Shown piece after piece: positions 22,775 through 35,139 of a DNA stretch of 64,000 bases. A program made the translations under genes and the position numbers. The notes under the pieces are model-generated. The model was not told the DNA's origin. It was given only the letters and a program-made list of their open reading frames with translations, and made no database searches. This stretch comes from Bromus sterilis (taxonomy: Eukaryota; Streptophyta; Magnoliopsida; Poales; Poaceae), in NCBI GenBank assembly GCA_950022295.1, contig OX465601.1:178439501-178503500 (forward strand), written 5' to 3'. Each line of letters opens with the position of its first letter. Position 1 is the stretch's first letter.

Positions 22775-24277
22775 TGATACGTCCAAAATGCATCACTATT
22801 TTATATAGTAATTCTTTCTTATTCATTGATATATTTCATGATATGATGCTATTCTTATGTTGTTTTGGCTTATTTTACACAGTTTACAACTTTCCGGTGC
22901 CGAAGCAGCAGACGTATGATTCAACGGTAAAAAGTGGACGCTGAGTTGCTGAAGAAGAACACCTCCAAATTACCTGAAAATCGACGGAGGCTGTTTTCCA
23001 GAAGGATAACGAAGGCACGCAAAAGAGAAACCAGAGGGGGGCCACAGGGTGTCCAGGCGGCCACCTGGCGCGGCCCCACCTCTGGCCGCGCCGGGAGGGC
23101 GCCTGGGCCCCCTAGAGCTCTTCCGGCTCCCCGCTCTGTCCTGTATACCCCTCGTCGTCCAAAAAACTAAAAAGAGGAGAGTTTCCGGAGTTCCGCCGCT
23201 CCGTGGCGGAAACTTACAGAGAAGAAAAGCCATCTCTGGCGGGAAGATTCTGCCGGGGAGATCACCTCCCGGAAGGGGAGATCGTCCCCATCGTCACGGG
23301 CATCATCGAGATCATCATCAACATCATCCCCATCATCAGCACCATCTCCATCTCCGTCCAATCTTGTCTCACAATTGCAACTCATGTTGTAATCCGTACT
23401 ATCTATCCCCTCTACTCTATCGGTGTTGATTACTACTTTGTGGTGAATGCTATTGAGTTTTGTTGGAGAAATGTTATTGTGTCCAGATTGTTTATCATCT
23501 ATTTATCTCCACTGATCATGATCTCTTTTATGTCTTGTGAGTAGTTACTTTAGTTCTTGAGGACATGGGAGAAGTCTAGTTGCTAGTAGTCATATGATGT
23601 TGAAGTAATATGTGTTGGTTGATATTTAAGTTGTGTTGTTATTTTCCTAGTGGTGTTGTGTGAGTCGAACACTCAACACTTCACCTTATCAAGGACCTAG
23701 GGTAATGCATTGTGTATAAAGAATGCTTACGGTGGGTTGCCGGAGTGACAGAAACCTGAACCCCAGTTTGCACGCTTTTGCACAAGGGAACAATGGATCA
23801 CTGATCGTATTGCTATGGTTAGGATTTTGCCTTAATTACTATCTTGTATTTGCGGATGCTTGCAAGGTGTTTAATCATAAGAGTGCATTCATCTTAGTCT
23901 AGAGGGTGCACAAGCATAGATCCACCCACCAAACACTTATCAACCCAGCACTTAGTACCGATACGGAATATGGCGAAAGCACATGACTACCTCTCCCGTG
24001 TGTCCTCAAGAATACTTTAGCTTTTATAAGTTCGGTTGCTAGGCCTCTCCTTTGCTAAGAAAGGATTGGGCCACTCTTTATTATCCAGTTCCTTTTACTC
24101 TGCCAGTATTTACTATCCTGTTGCTTATACTAAGAAAATCCCTACAAAGTTATCTTTCAGTGCTTGCAGTTATCTCCTTACCAAAGTCACTTGCTATTAC
24201 CTTCTGCTCCTCGTTGGGTTCGACACCCTTACTTACCGGAAACACTGCAATAGACCCCTCTACGTTGAGGGTCATCA
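22775..24277 (+). repeat. 3' LTR of A2
   Basis: 1,503 bp, TGATACGTCCAAAATGC...GAGGGTCATCA. Matches both A1 LTRs throughout, but is more diverged from them than they are from each other. Confidence 0.93.
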
Positions 24278-24488
24278 CGCTCTTCCAAGTTCGGGAGCGC
24301 TAGCAGACCTCTTCCCGGCACCCTGCCGGAGGGAGGATTGACCTCCGGGAGCTTCTCCTCCACCATGGATGCTTCCTGGATGATCCGTGAGTAGTCTACC
24401 TTGAACCATGGGTCCAGGATCAGTAGCTATGTGATGTTCTCCTCCCCTCTTTGTTCTTCATGGATTAGACCTTGTGAGCTTCCCTACA
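24278..24488 (+). repeat. B4: fragment of a B-type LTR, plus orientation
   Basis: The segment with 'cggcaccctgccggaggga', 'tccaccatggatgcttcct' and 'agctatgtgatgttctcctc' is the reverse complement of 18930-19140 in B1, with a few changes. A2 abuts it on the left and F on the right, so both inserted into it. Confidence 0.8.
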
Positions 24489-25302
24489 TGTCGTCGCCTA
24501 GTAACAACAGATGCCATAGGGATGGCTAAAGAGAGGGGAAGACCCGAGGGAGAACTATGTCGATGGTGCCGGAATGATCACGGTGAAGGACACCACGATG
24601 TACCCAGGTTCGGAGCTCTCTGGAGAGATAACACCCCTACTCCTGCTTGTCTGCTTGATATAAATGATCTCACGAACTACAATCAATGCTCCTGGAGCTG
24701 TTTCGGAGGAAGAAGAGACCTGTCGTGGGCATGTTTCTCTCCTGCTTCTCTGTATGAACTACAGTGGGTAGTAAATGCAATGGATCGTCCCTCTCGCAGG
24801 AGGGGTACCCCGCATTCTTATAGTATGAGCCCGGGGTACTTCGGTCATTTCATTCGGGGATTGCCCACAAGCAACGCCTCGGATGATCCGGACCTGTCAA
24901 GCGGCTGCCCATACTATAGCTTGTAGGTCATGATGAGTGAACAGTGGAGCTACGATCTCTGGTCTTGTCGTCCTTTCCACGGATTCAGCGGAAAGGGTGA
25001 CAACTCTCCTCTGACAGATCGGCGAAGTGACTTGGCTTGCTGCCACCCGGATCTCTTGGGATCATGCATTTATGAACTTGTACCAGGAGTTCCGACCTGA
25101 ACAAGTTCAACTCTTGAGTCGATTCAAAGGGTGAGCCGATTGCGCCTGGGCTGACTGCTCGCATTCGGCACGGTCGATTTCTTGTGGGCAATCGGCCATG
25201 CGACTGCCTAGCTCGGCCGAGCTGAAGCCCAATCGGCCCCAGCCTTGTCTTGAAATATTGCTTTCGTCTGGGTGACCCTACCCGAGTATCATTCCCCCGA
25301 CA
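24489..25302 (-). repeat. LTR of element F (TGTCGGGGG type)
   Basis: On the minus strand it starts TGTCGGGGGAATGATACTCG and ends GGCGACGACA. It aligns with the LTR of element D (59642-60627), which starts TGTCGGGGGATTGGTACCCG and ends CAACGACA, with shared motifs rich in 'cgattg' and 'ggccga'. 814 bp. Confidence 0.82.
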
Positions 25303-26087
25303 CTAGACGCTAAAGCTGTAAAGGTCCCGCGGTTGCTTGACTGCGGAGAATTTGCAGTTTTTCTTTTTTGTTCTCCGTGCTTTGACTGTTTTGGCCTCAT
25401 CGGGTTCCCCATTCCGAGCTGAATCCTCAGCTCGGAGATAACGCCCGGCCGACCAGATCTGTGTTTCCTCGAAATCTTCGCTCCGATCTAAACCACGACC
25501 TTGCTGACTGCTTTTGTGCTTTTTTGAAAAAACTTCTTCTAGCAAACTTCGCCGAGCTGAGATCGGGCGCGGCCGATTGCTTCTCCAACGGTTACTTTTG
25601 ACCAACATTCTAACCAACCCACGTTGCACGTCGCTTCTGATTCCCCGGGTGCAGTTAATGCCCCGGGCCCCACGACCCACGCGCGACGGGACGTTACTGC
25701 GCACGCCTCGCCTTATGCGCCACGATCTTCTACGTTGAAACCGCTGATCCACCTCTTGATACACGCGTCCACATCGGGCCACACCACCCGCACCCACGAT
25801 CCCACTCTCCCCCGCCGCCCATATAAGTCACGGGGGGGGGGGGCTCCTCGGACTCATCACTTCCACTTCTTCTTCTTCCTCGCCCTTGCTCTCCTCCTCG
25901 TGCCGCCGCGATTTTACTGCTCCGGCGAGATCAGTCCTGCGCGCTCCTGGCGCCGCCGCACCGCACAAACTCTCTGCCACCTGCTAGCACGCTCCACCGC
26001 CGTCGCGCCTCCGCTTGCTAGCAATCGCTGCCGCCATCTCCCTCTCCTTCTCTTAGGTTTTTGCTCACCACCGTCCTGGAGGACGCC
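25303..26087 (+). promoter_or_regulatory. Upstream region and TATA box of the antisense gene in F
   Basis: A TATA box, atataag, lies at 25821-25827, followed by a run of 12 G and a CT-rich leader ('cttccacttcttcttcttcc') before the ATG at 26088. This looks like a plant core promoter facing against the retrotransposon transcript. The upstream part shows no ORF I trust. Confidence 0.55.
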
Positions 26088-28385
26088 ATGGCCGCCGCGG
26101 TCGAGAAATCCGCAGCCAGCTATGGCCGGTGGAAGGGCTCCACGGTCAACGGCGATGAGATCCGCCATCTTGTCCACTCGCGCAAGATGCCGGCCGGCAT
26201 CCAATGGCGCGCTCCCGGTTAGGAGATTGTGCCAGAGCCACGAATCGGTGAGCGTGTGGTCTACGCCGCGCACTTCGAGCGCGGCTTCGGGCAGCCGGTG
26301 AGCACGTTCTTCAGGGAGTTCCTCGACTTCCACCGACTGCAACCGCATCACCTTGCCGCCAACTTTATCATGGCGATGTCGGGGTTTGTCACTCTCTGCG
26401 AGGGTTACCTAGACATCCGGCCGAGCATCGGGCTGTGGAAGCGCCTTTTCCACATCCGAGGTCACATGGCTCGGACCGAAAACCTTCTGCCGAATCCAGA
26501 GGGGGAAGACAAGCCGCCGATTCAGGAGACCGCCATGACCGATTGCGGCGGTTGCATCCTCTACCCTAGCAAGCAGGGATACGAGTCTCCTGCCATCATC
26601 CAGTCTTGCAAAGACTGGCAAACAACTTTCTTCTACGTCCGATCTCCTGACAACGGTCCCGACCTCATCAATCTGCTCGAATTCCAGCTCGCCCCGCCGA
26701 TTGAAAAGTACCAGTGGTCAACCAAGCTCGGAGTCGGCGACTGTGATATTGATGCCTCGAGCAATTGGGAAAGGACGACCTGAAGGCCTACGACCTAGTG
26801 GCTACATGGCTCCAGGTCCGAGTGCTCCCGCTCCAACGCCGAGTACATCGGATCTGCGACATGGCGTCTTGGAGGGATCCAACTCGGATCTGCACAAAAA
26901 AACTGAGCAGCAAGCAGCTGCGCCTCCGAGTGAAAACGCTCACCAGCACCCTGACGCCGAATCCCTTAAAAGTCGGCCTGAAATGCCTCCACCACGGGAG
27001 CCCCCCTCCAGAGGTATGCTCCGATTGCTTTTTATTTTGTCTGATTGCTCGGCTGTTTGCTTGATTTCCTGACATATTGTGCATTTCCTTCTAGTACTTT
27101 ATTGCATCTGCCGTGATGCAAGACGGCCAGGTTGCCGGCTCCGTCGCCCCTGATCGCTCCGAGGAGGACCTAGTGGACCTTGAGTACGATGGTTCCCCCG
27201 CTTCCGACTCTGACGCCGAGGACAACACTGCCTACGCCGGCACGGCCGATCAAGGGGGTATGCGCGATCCCTCTTTCGAACGGTTTCTAGATGAATGGAG
27301 CGATGATGACAGCGCCTCAAACTTTGGAGATTCCGGTGCAGATTCACATCCCGAGCCAAAGAAGGAGTTGCCCAAATGCTCCCGTGATCCGAGCTCGGCT
27401 TCTGGCGCCGCAGCCGGCAAAGATGCAACGGTTGCGGTGACTGTTCCGAAGGGAAAGGCCCCTCAGACTGGGCGCACTCGGGCTCAGACTAGGAAAGCTC
27501 CTGATGTCAAGCCCAAGGTCGGCCCAGTTCTGCAGGATGCCCCTCTGGACATTCCGCCCCTGCGCTTCCGGATGCCCCGAGGAGCTCCGATGTATGTTGG
27601 GTAATGATCTGTCCTTCCAACTCGTCCTTTACATTCTTCTTTTCTCTGTGTTTCTTATCTCTTTTTTCTTCTCAGGGCTGTTATTGACCTGGATGACATC
27701 GACCGCGAGATTCCTGCATTCACTGGCCCGATTGCCTCTGCCACCTCCGTCCATGCCGAGGGCAACAGAAAACGGCCGCCGATTGCTCCTCTTTCAGCGA
27801 AGGAGGCCAAGCGCAAAGCCAAGAAAGCCCGTTCCGACCTCGTCAAGCCTCCGAGCAAGCTTCCAAGCAAGCCTCTGCCCACAGTTTCTGTGGCTCCTAA
27901 GGACATCGTCGACCTGGAAGCCACCGATGGCGAGGGGCCACAACCAGATCCTCCGATTGTTCCATCCCCGCCACGGTCGTCCGACCGGATCCACCACGCC
28001 GTCTTCACGACTACCCCGCCAATCGTGACGGTGTCTCTTCCTCCAACAACTGCGCCGACTGCGAGCATTACTGCCCCACCGGCGACTTCGGCGTCGCCCT
28101 CGACAGCTGCTGCTTCCAAAGTTTTGATTCCTCGGCCGACGTCGGCGACGATGTCGTCCGCTGCTCCTGAACGACAGCTGCACACGGTGGAGCACTTACG
28201 AGTGGAATATTCTCGCACCGGTCCTGCTAGCCCTGAGCCCGACTACTCGCGTCGCTTTTCCCTGGCCTCTCATGGCACTATGGATTCGGCCTACGACCGA
28301 TTAAAGGAATTCTCCGCCGGCGTGCTTCAGGAGCTCGAGCTCATTGACCGCAATCACACTATAAGTTTCCATCTTTTAGTGCGGG
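26088..28385 (+). pseudogene. Antisense gene in element F, 5' part ('putative gypsy type transposon' / Transposase_28 family)
   Basis: The start ATG sits in 'gacgccATGGcc'. Residues about 60-140 contain 'STFFREFLDFHRLQPHHLAA', 'FVTLCEGYLDIRPSIGLWKR' and, after a frameshift near 26775, 'LVATWLQVRVLPLQRRVH', all typical of the Pfam family Transposase_28 found in many grass TE-related proteins. Two introns look canonical: 27014-27094 (GTATGC...TTCTAG) and about 27601-27675 (GTAATG...CTCAG). The exon between them is acidic (SEEDLVDLEYDGSPASDSDA), and the next is Pro/Ser/Thr-rich. A TAG at 26220 and the frameshift break it. B2 is inserted at 28390; the gene resumes at 36794. Its role in the retrotransposon is unknown. 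Confidence 0.78.
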
Positions 28386-28389
28386 TGTG

Positions 28390-30039
28390 TGATACGGTGA
28401 GGAAGATAGTTCTCTCACTTCTCATTGTTACCCCAAGTTAAAGGTGAAATGTAGTGTAGCAGCAAATTTCCCTCGGTGAAGATACCAAGGTTTGTCTCCA
28501 GTACGACTCCAAGAGATAAAAGAAGGTGGTAAAGTGAACAGTGGCGCCAAGGTTGCTAACTTTGCCTGGACCTGCACACACAGCAAATAACTTTGATCCT
28601 AACGAGTACAGAGGAGTTGTCAATTCCTCCGTCCTTGTTGTTTACAAAGGATCATTGCAAGAGATAATAATAATGGCAACCGAAAGTAAAGACTGAAAGT
28701 AAATTGAAGATGTAAACAATGGTGGAAATATGGACCGGGGTCCCATGACGTTCACTAGTGATGTCTCTCTCCCAAAAGACGATAAAAGTGCTAGCGAGGT
28801 AGACCAACCACAGCTGGGAAATTGACAGCATTATAAACGCACCGTAATGCTAACTATGCTACAAAAGAAAGGAAGAGGCTCAAACACAATGGACGGTACG
28901 CCAAGGTAAGTAGACCGAAATCCATCTGCATCTACTATGAATCATCCACCTTGAGATATCTATCCAGAACATCTCGCTGGTATTAAGTTGCGAATCCCAC
29001 CGAAAGTGTAAACTCAAAGCAACAGACAACTGCATTAAAAGAACTATGCGTAAAGTAAACAATCCTTGTATCTTCAAGTACAAGCACCATTGTTTTATCC
29101 CTGGTGGCAACAACACATCCCCTAGTCTCATGTTTCTGTCACTCAAGCTAGACATCAGGGGGCTGAACCCACAATCAAGCATAACGCTCCCTCTTGGAGT
29201 TGCAACAAATCACTTGGCCAAAGTAAAATACGGCAACGGAGAACATGCAAGAATTTACTAAAGAACATAAATATAAAAGAGAACAAAATATATTACTCAT
29301 CACAATCTGAACATAATCTCATAACCCATCAGATCCCAGAAAACTCAGCATAGCAACACAGAAATTACAAAGGTGCCTCGCTCATGTAAGGCAGCTCACG
29401 AGGTCTCGAAAGTGGAAGCACAAAGAGGGAAGGAGAACATCACATAGCTACTGGTCATGGACCCATGGTCCAAGAGGGACTACTCACAAGACATCCGGGA
29501 GGCGTCCATGGTGATGGATGGTCTCCCGGAGGGGATTCCTCCTTCCGGCAGGGTGCCGAGGCAGCTTCTCCTGGCAGCCCCGATCTTGAAATGGCGACGG
29601 CGGCGGTACAGAGAGGAGAACGGGAATAGCAGATCTATCTTAGGGGTTTCCGTCACGGGGGCTAAATATAGGCCAAAGGGGGCACCGAGAGGGGCCACAG
29701 GGCAGCCAGGAGGCCTCCTGGCGCGGCCTAGTGTCGGGCCGCGCAAGGGACCCTCCTTGGGCCCTGGTGGGTCCACCCCCTTCCAACTTTAGTACTTCCG
29801 GAAGCTTCCAGGACGCTGATTTTTTATATAATTTTTCCGGGATTTATTTGGCACTTTTAATGGCCGGAAAACCTGAAATACAAAAACAGCAGAAAATAGG
29901 AACTAGCAACTGGTTGCACTGAGTTAATAGGTTAGTCCAAATATGATAAAAGTGTATGAAAGTTCAAGCAAAACATGGCAAAGTCACACAAATCATGCAT
30001 GGAGCAAGCAGAAATTATAGATACGTTTCGGACGTATTA
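28390..30039 (-). repeat. 3' LTR of B2 (left copy)
   Basis: The + strand starts TGATACGGTGAGGAAGATAG and ends GGACGTATTA (one change from GTATCA). The polypurine tract aagcttggggctat (minus strand) abuts it at 30040-30053. Confidence 0.93.
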
Positions 30040-30193
30040 ATAGCCCCAAGCTTAATTCCTGCTCGTCCGCGAGTAGGTAAATGATAACAAGCATAATTTT
30101 TGTGGCAACATGCCACACAACCATATAAGGAATTTTAACTAAAGCAATCAAAGCATGCAATTCAATTCAAGTCTTAACAAGCAAGAGTCTATA

Positions 30194-30520
30194 TTAGCAT
30201 TGACACAAGTAACAAAAGAACAAAGGGTGCAAGAGCTCTCGCTGTCCGTGACTCAAATGTCTCCAGATGGTGTTTGCGTGCAAGAAGGGGGATATGGGAA
30301 TACGAGATAAAAATAGTTGTTGAGAACTACTATCTACTAAAGATTCACACTTAGCATCCTTTGGATTCTTATCTTGACTCGTCCCCAAATCACTAGTCAG
30401 GTACAAGTCAAACCGATCCACTCCCTTTCGATATTTTGAGCACTCATGCAATGGATGAGCGTGAGCAAGAAAGTTGACACCTAAAAGGCGAAACAGAAAG
30501 AAGGTGGAGGAGGAAGACAA
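30194..30520 (-). CDS. Short conserved ORF in the 3' region of B2, unknown function
   Basis: Frame of 108 codons on the element's sense strand, close to the 3' LTR. The B3 copy (41645-42016) is very similar, with 'HAHPLHECSKYRKGVD' in the middle and the same end 'HGQRELLHPLFFCYLCQC'. A2 carries the related 'ECSKYRKGVDQIDLHL' at 20503-20560. No domain recognised. It may be a conserved untranslated region that happens to stay open. Confidence 0.35.
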   Translation of the reverse strand: MSSSSTFFLFRLLGVNFLAHAHPLHECSKYRKGVDRFDLYLTSDLGTSQDKNPKDAKCESLVDSSSQQLFLSRIPISPFLHANTIWRHLSHGQRELLHPLFFCYLCQC

Positions 30521-32871
30521 AAAGGTGTGAAAGGCTCACATCAATAAGGACAATCATAGGCGAGAGAAGGCCATATGATAGATATGATGTCAGGAGTAGG
30601 GATTGCCATGCAACGGATGCACATGTGAGCTAAAAGCTCTCCAAGGGAACTAGTGGGGGTGCATCCAACTTGCTTGCTCAAGAAGACTTAGAGCTCATTT
30701 GAGGAGGCTCATCATTGGAATATACAAGCCAAGTTCTATAGTGTGAAGGGTCCCCACATAGCTATATGCATGTATGATGATCTCTATGGAGTACAAGGGA
30801 TAGAGGATGAAGTAATAGTGTGGATCTCTCAAAAGGAATAGTCGTGTGCCCCCTTCTCTCTCTTTTTCTCTTTTTTCTATTTTTTTGTATTTTTTTGGTG
30901 GCCTCAATGTCTCTTTCTATTTCTCTCATTTGTCCTTTGTGGGATCTTTTGATTTTTTTCCTCTTTGGGATCTTTTCCTCACTTTAGGGGCAACACTCTA
31001 TATTTTACAAGAATATAGGAGATCTTTCACACTTTACAAGGGTACTCACATAAGGAAAATGTAACTATCATGATGCAAATGTATGCCTCTGCCAGGATAG
31101 CAGGATATGCAATGATACTAATGCGTCAAGTAGCAATGATTAGGTCAAGGCCCAACTATCATGCGGCTCATCGATCAAGCAAGTAGCATGTATGACATGA
31201 AGATCAAGTCATGAGAAGGTGGATGTTGCATGGCAATGTATCTCGGAAAGTCTATGGAAATGCCTTGATAGGTAGGTATGGTGGCTGTTTTGAGGAAAGA
31301 TATAAGGAGGTTTATGATGATAGAGCGTATCATGCCAAGGGTTTAGATGTACTGGCAAAGGTGGACGCCAACTCTCGGAGTGAGAAGGAGTCAATGCACG
31401 GCAAAGCAGAGGCTAGAAAAATATGGGAAGGTGGAAGTGTCAACTTTCGAATACTCACATTAGTCCGAAGAACTCATGCACTTATTATCGGTAACTCTCA
31501 ATCTACTCAGGAGGTTCACAAAGAGACAAGTACCCCGAGGAGGAGTGTATGGGGTTTTGGTTATCCTTGCGCATCCTCGACTCATGTTACGTGAGTATAC
31601 TCTAATATTCGAACCCTCCAGAGGTTAGTGATCCATCTAGTAGATAGAGTTCTCAACAGGAGTTTTGGTTTTCGAAAATCACACGGATAGCCCAAAATAC
31701 GACATCTATCACTAATAGGCTAAAGCTCTTGACACCATAAGTTCAAACAATACTCTAATCAATACCTCAAAACTATTGCAAGTTGCTACTACAAAAAGAA
31801 TAGCAACTTCAACTACCTACTTTCTAGTCAAGACTCAAAACTCAGTGCAACAGGCAAATTCTCTAAACAAGATAAACATGCAACCTATAGAAAGTTCAAC
31901 ATAAGACAAGAGAAAAGCTTTAGAAAAAAAACTAAAGCACTACAACTAAATAGGGCAGCAGCTAAGAAAAGAAAAACAATAACTCACAGCTAAGAAAATA
32001 AGCATGAAAATCCTATGAGGAGTTCTAGTTCAAGCAGAGCAAACAAAGCAAAAAAAACCTAAGAAAAGTAAAGAGCGAGACGCTCCAAGCATATCACATA
32101 ACGCATGAAGTGATAAAAATATAGTGCAATGAGGGACGAACTGATAATTGTTGATGAAGAAGGGGATGCACGGGGGTATCCCCAAGCTTAGACGCTTGAG
32201 TATCCTTGAATACTTATTCTGGATGCATGGGGCATCCCCAAGCTTGAGCGCTTGACACTCCAGGATCTTCTTTCATCATCTTCCATCGCACACTTGAAAA
32301 CTCCCTTCATACACAACTCATCATATGCTGATTAGAGAGGTTAGTACCCTATTAAAATAATTTTCATCTACTGCAAATAAATATATTCTTTAAGAGCTAC
32401 TGTTTCTCAAGATTGCCACAAAAAAATTGCAAATAAAAAGCAAGCTTAAGGTTTGCAAAAGTAAAGAGAGACAAAACGTGGCAGAATCTGTGAAAATCAG
32501 AACAACAGGTAGTAAAGAACTTTTTAGGGATACTTCTGCAACTCAAATAAAAAAACTCAGAACATATGAAAGTTCCGTGATTGTATAGAGAATGCTTTGT
32601 AAAAAATTCAGCTCAAAAAGATGAACTGGTAATTTTCTATGATTTTTCCCGTCATGAGGACAGAATCTGTTTTCTAGACAGCATGTCACAACTTTCACTT
32701 CCCTTTTCATATGAGGCAATACTTGGCACAAAGCTTGAAAAGTAAAGATACAATGATGTTGCTACAGTAGTAACAATCATCAAGACCACTAAAAAAGAAG
32801 TAAAAACATTTTTGGTTGCCTCCCAACAAGCGCTTTCTTTTACGCCTTTAAGCTAGGCATAAAGCAAAAGA
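30521..32871 (-). other. Non-coding 3' region of B2
   Basis: About 2.3 kb without a convincing gene. It contains a polypyrimidine run on + (30846-30900) and an antisense 127-codon frame (31211-31594) that recurs in B3. It is colinear with 42017-45230 of B3, where part of it is duplicated. Confidence 0.75.
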
Positions 32872-33561
32872 TCAAGTTTTATGAAGAAAATAACTAGCCC
32901 GTGTGACGGACTCAAAAGGCAACTTAATCTTTTTCCGAGGGAAGTGTTCCATCCCTTTCTTGAGAGGGAATTTTAATTTGATATTCCCCTCTTTCATGTC
33001 AATAACAGCACCAACGGTGCGAAGAAAAGGACGTCCCGAAGTAATTGGACAAGAAGGCTCACACTCGATGTCCATAATAGTAAAATCAACGGGAACATAA
33101 TTGTCATTGACAATGATAAGAACATCATCGATCTTCCCCAAATGTTTCTTTACGAAAGAATCGACAAGACGAACACCAAAAGAACAAGGATCAAAAGGTT
33201 TCAATTCAAGCATATCATACATTCTTTTGGGCATAACAGAGGTACTAGCTCCAACATCACAAAGAGCAAAGCAAGAGAAGTTATTCAATTTTATTTTTAT
33301 CACAGGATCCCAACCATCCTCTAGCTTCCTAGGTATGGAGGCTTCTAGTCTAAGATTCTCCTCCCTAACTTTGATTATAGCATTGGGGATATGTTCTGTG
33401 AAGGAAAGATTAAGTGTGCTATTGTGGGGGTCTCTAGACATCTTGTGTAGGAAACCAATAACTTCAGGTAAGGTGCAGTTGTCAAAGTCTAGATCACTAC
33501 TATCTATCAAGGAGGTAGTGATATCATTAAGGCTCACTTGTTTGAAAGCCTCTATGTTCAT
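32872..33561 (-). pseudogene. Element B2: protease domain
   Basis: 229 codons. The active site is 'FALCDVGASTSVMPKRMYDM' with Asp present. Downstream are 'VPVDFTIMDIECEPSCPITS' and 'GRPFLRTVGAVIDMKEGNIK', the usual end of Athila-type plant proteases. The frame stops at 32872 and no RT follows. It is out of frame with gag: the linker 33576-33794 is read in another frame, so at least one frameshift lies between them. The stop sits about a dozen bases from where the sequence shared with B3 begins (32860), so the whole protease belongs to the exchangeable cassette. Confidence 0.85.
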
Positions 33562-33732
33562 AGAGGTTTCTTCATCTATGGTTGAGGTGGTAGCATCACC
33601 ATTGATAGGTCCAGGTGGACTAGGGGTGTGATGGGTGCTAATAGTTTGAACATCCTCAAAAACTTGGATAGTAGATACGGTTTTGTAGGTAGGAAGGATT
33701 TTAACTCTTTCTTCTTGCTCCTTTTATCTAGC

Positions 33733-34911
33733 CTATCTCTCTTTAATTTTGCCCAACATCCTAATGTTTTCATTAATTTGAACTTGGATAACATTCATAG
33801 GAGTGGTTTGCCTCTCCTCGGGGGGAGAAGTTCTAATCTTAAGCATCTCAACATCATGGGCTATGTTGTCTACCTTCGAAGAGAGGATATCTGATTTGTC
33901 TAATTTCTCTTCTACACTCTTATTGAAGGCTTTTTGGGTAGTGATAAAGTCTTTAAGCATACTCTCTAGTTCAGAAGTGGAGTTTTTTGTGCTAGGGTAA
34001 GTGTTGTTGTTCCCATAGTTGTTGGATGGGAAAGGTCTAGGATTGTTGCTACCAAAATTACTCCTATAAGCATTATTGTTGAAGTTGTTTCTAGAGATAA
34101 AGTTAACATCTACTTGTTCTTGAGCAACCAAGGAATTTAAAGGAACATCCTGAGGATCAATTGGAGCTTGCTTGGTAAGTATAGACATGATCAAGTCAAC
34201 CTTTTCATTAAGAGAGGAGATCTCCTCGACAGAATTTACCTTCTTACCAGTTGGAGATCGTTCGGTGTGCCACTGAGAGTAGTTCAGCATCATCTCGTCA
34301 AGTAGCTTCGTGGAAGCTCCAAGTGTGGTTGACATAAACGTTCCTCCCACGGGCGAGTCTAGCAGATTCCACGAGGTAAAGTTTAAGCCTGCATAAAAAG
34401 TCTGGATAACCATTCAAGTAGCCAAACCATGTGTAGGGAAGTTCTTAACAAGAGATTTCGTACGATCCCAAGCTCGGGCAACGTGTTCATTATCCAATTG
34501 CCTAAAATTCATAATTTTACTTCTTAACTGAATAATTCTAGCAGGGGGATAGTACTTCCCAATAAAAGCATCCTTACACTTGTCCCAAGAATCAATGCTA
34601 TTCTTAGGTAAGGATTGCAGCCACTCCTTGGCTCTTCCTCTCAAGGAGAAAGGAAAAAGGTTCAGCTTGACGATGTCTCCATCTACTTCCTTGCACTTTT
34701 GCATATCACAAAGCTCAACAAAATTATTTAAGTGCAAGGTAGCATCCTCTCCATCACATGAGAATTGATCTTTCATAACAAGATTCAGCAAAGCAGGTTT
34801 AATTTCATAAGAAGGTGCTGAAGTGGCAGGTGGAGTAGTAGGAGTGCAGATAAAGTCACTGTTGTTGTCACTAGTGAAGTCACACAACTTGGTGTTTTCA
34901 TTGGAACCCAT
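33733..34911 (-). pseudogene. Element B2: gag
   Basis: Start chosen at ATG 34911 (MGSNENTKLCDFTS). The retrotransposon gag core is clear: 'GEDATLHLNNFVELCD', 'PFSLRGRAKEWLQSLPKNSI', 'WDKCKDAFIGKYYPPARIIQ'. One in-frame TGA at 34414-34416 splits it; the reading continues in frame at 34413 with 'VIQTFYAGLNFTSWNLLDSP'. The C-terminal part is Asn-rich ('SNNYGNNNTYPS') and ends in a coiled coil. No zinc knuckle is seen, as is common in Athila-type gags. Confidence 0.9.
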
Positions 34912-35037
34912 AGTAGCAACAGGTATTTTTGGTATTTTCATAAGGGACACAAAAGTAAAAACTGATAGATAAACTAGCAAGACTAAAAAGCAATGGTAAA
35001 AGATAGTGTGCAACTCCCCTATCTTGTAGACTGGAGT

Positions 35038-35129
35038 CCTCAACAACGGCGCCAGAAATTTCTTTCTGGCTAGGGAGTTGACGAGACCAGTCTACTTGTT
35101 GTACCTTGGAGTCCCCAGCAACGGCGCCA
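35038..35129 (-). other. Primer binding site of B2, present twice
   Basis: The minus strand has TGGCGCCGTTGCTGGGG (35129-35113), complementary to tRNA-Asp with one mismatch, ten bases from the LTR. A second, more diverged copy (35054-35038, TGGCGCCGTTGTTGAGG) lies 75 bases further in. Both share the flanking 'ggagtcc' and 'gaaattt', so about 75 bp were duplicated. Confidence 0.85.
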
Positions 35130-35139
35130 GAAATTTGCT

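Larger units (their letters stand above)
20318..24277 (+). mobile_element. Element A2: 3' part of an A-family retrotransposon, cut by element G
   Basis: The right half matches A1: ORF2, the non-coding 3' interior, polypurine tract and a complete 3' LTR. The left half is missing because G's LTR starts at 20317. The first ~330 bp (20319-20650) match the 3' interior of B elements rather than anything seen in A1. The right flank 24278-24282 (CGCTC) is expected to be its target duplication, within a B-type LTR (B4). Confidence 0.88.

Noticed and set aside
24489..25302. Interpretation of this LTR as a solo LTR with target duplication CTACA/CTAGA
   Set aside because: Possible, but the duplication is imperfect, and the integrase and antisense gene to the right have exactly the order expected if it is the 3' LTR of F. 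Not excluded, because no good polypurine tract is seen.
25832..25843. Run of 12 G as a functional element
   Set aside because: It may be a real G-rich site just below the TATA box, but a homopolymer of this kind is also prone to sequencing error; no further support.
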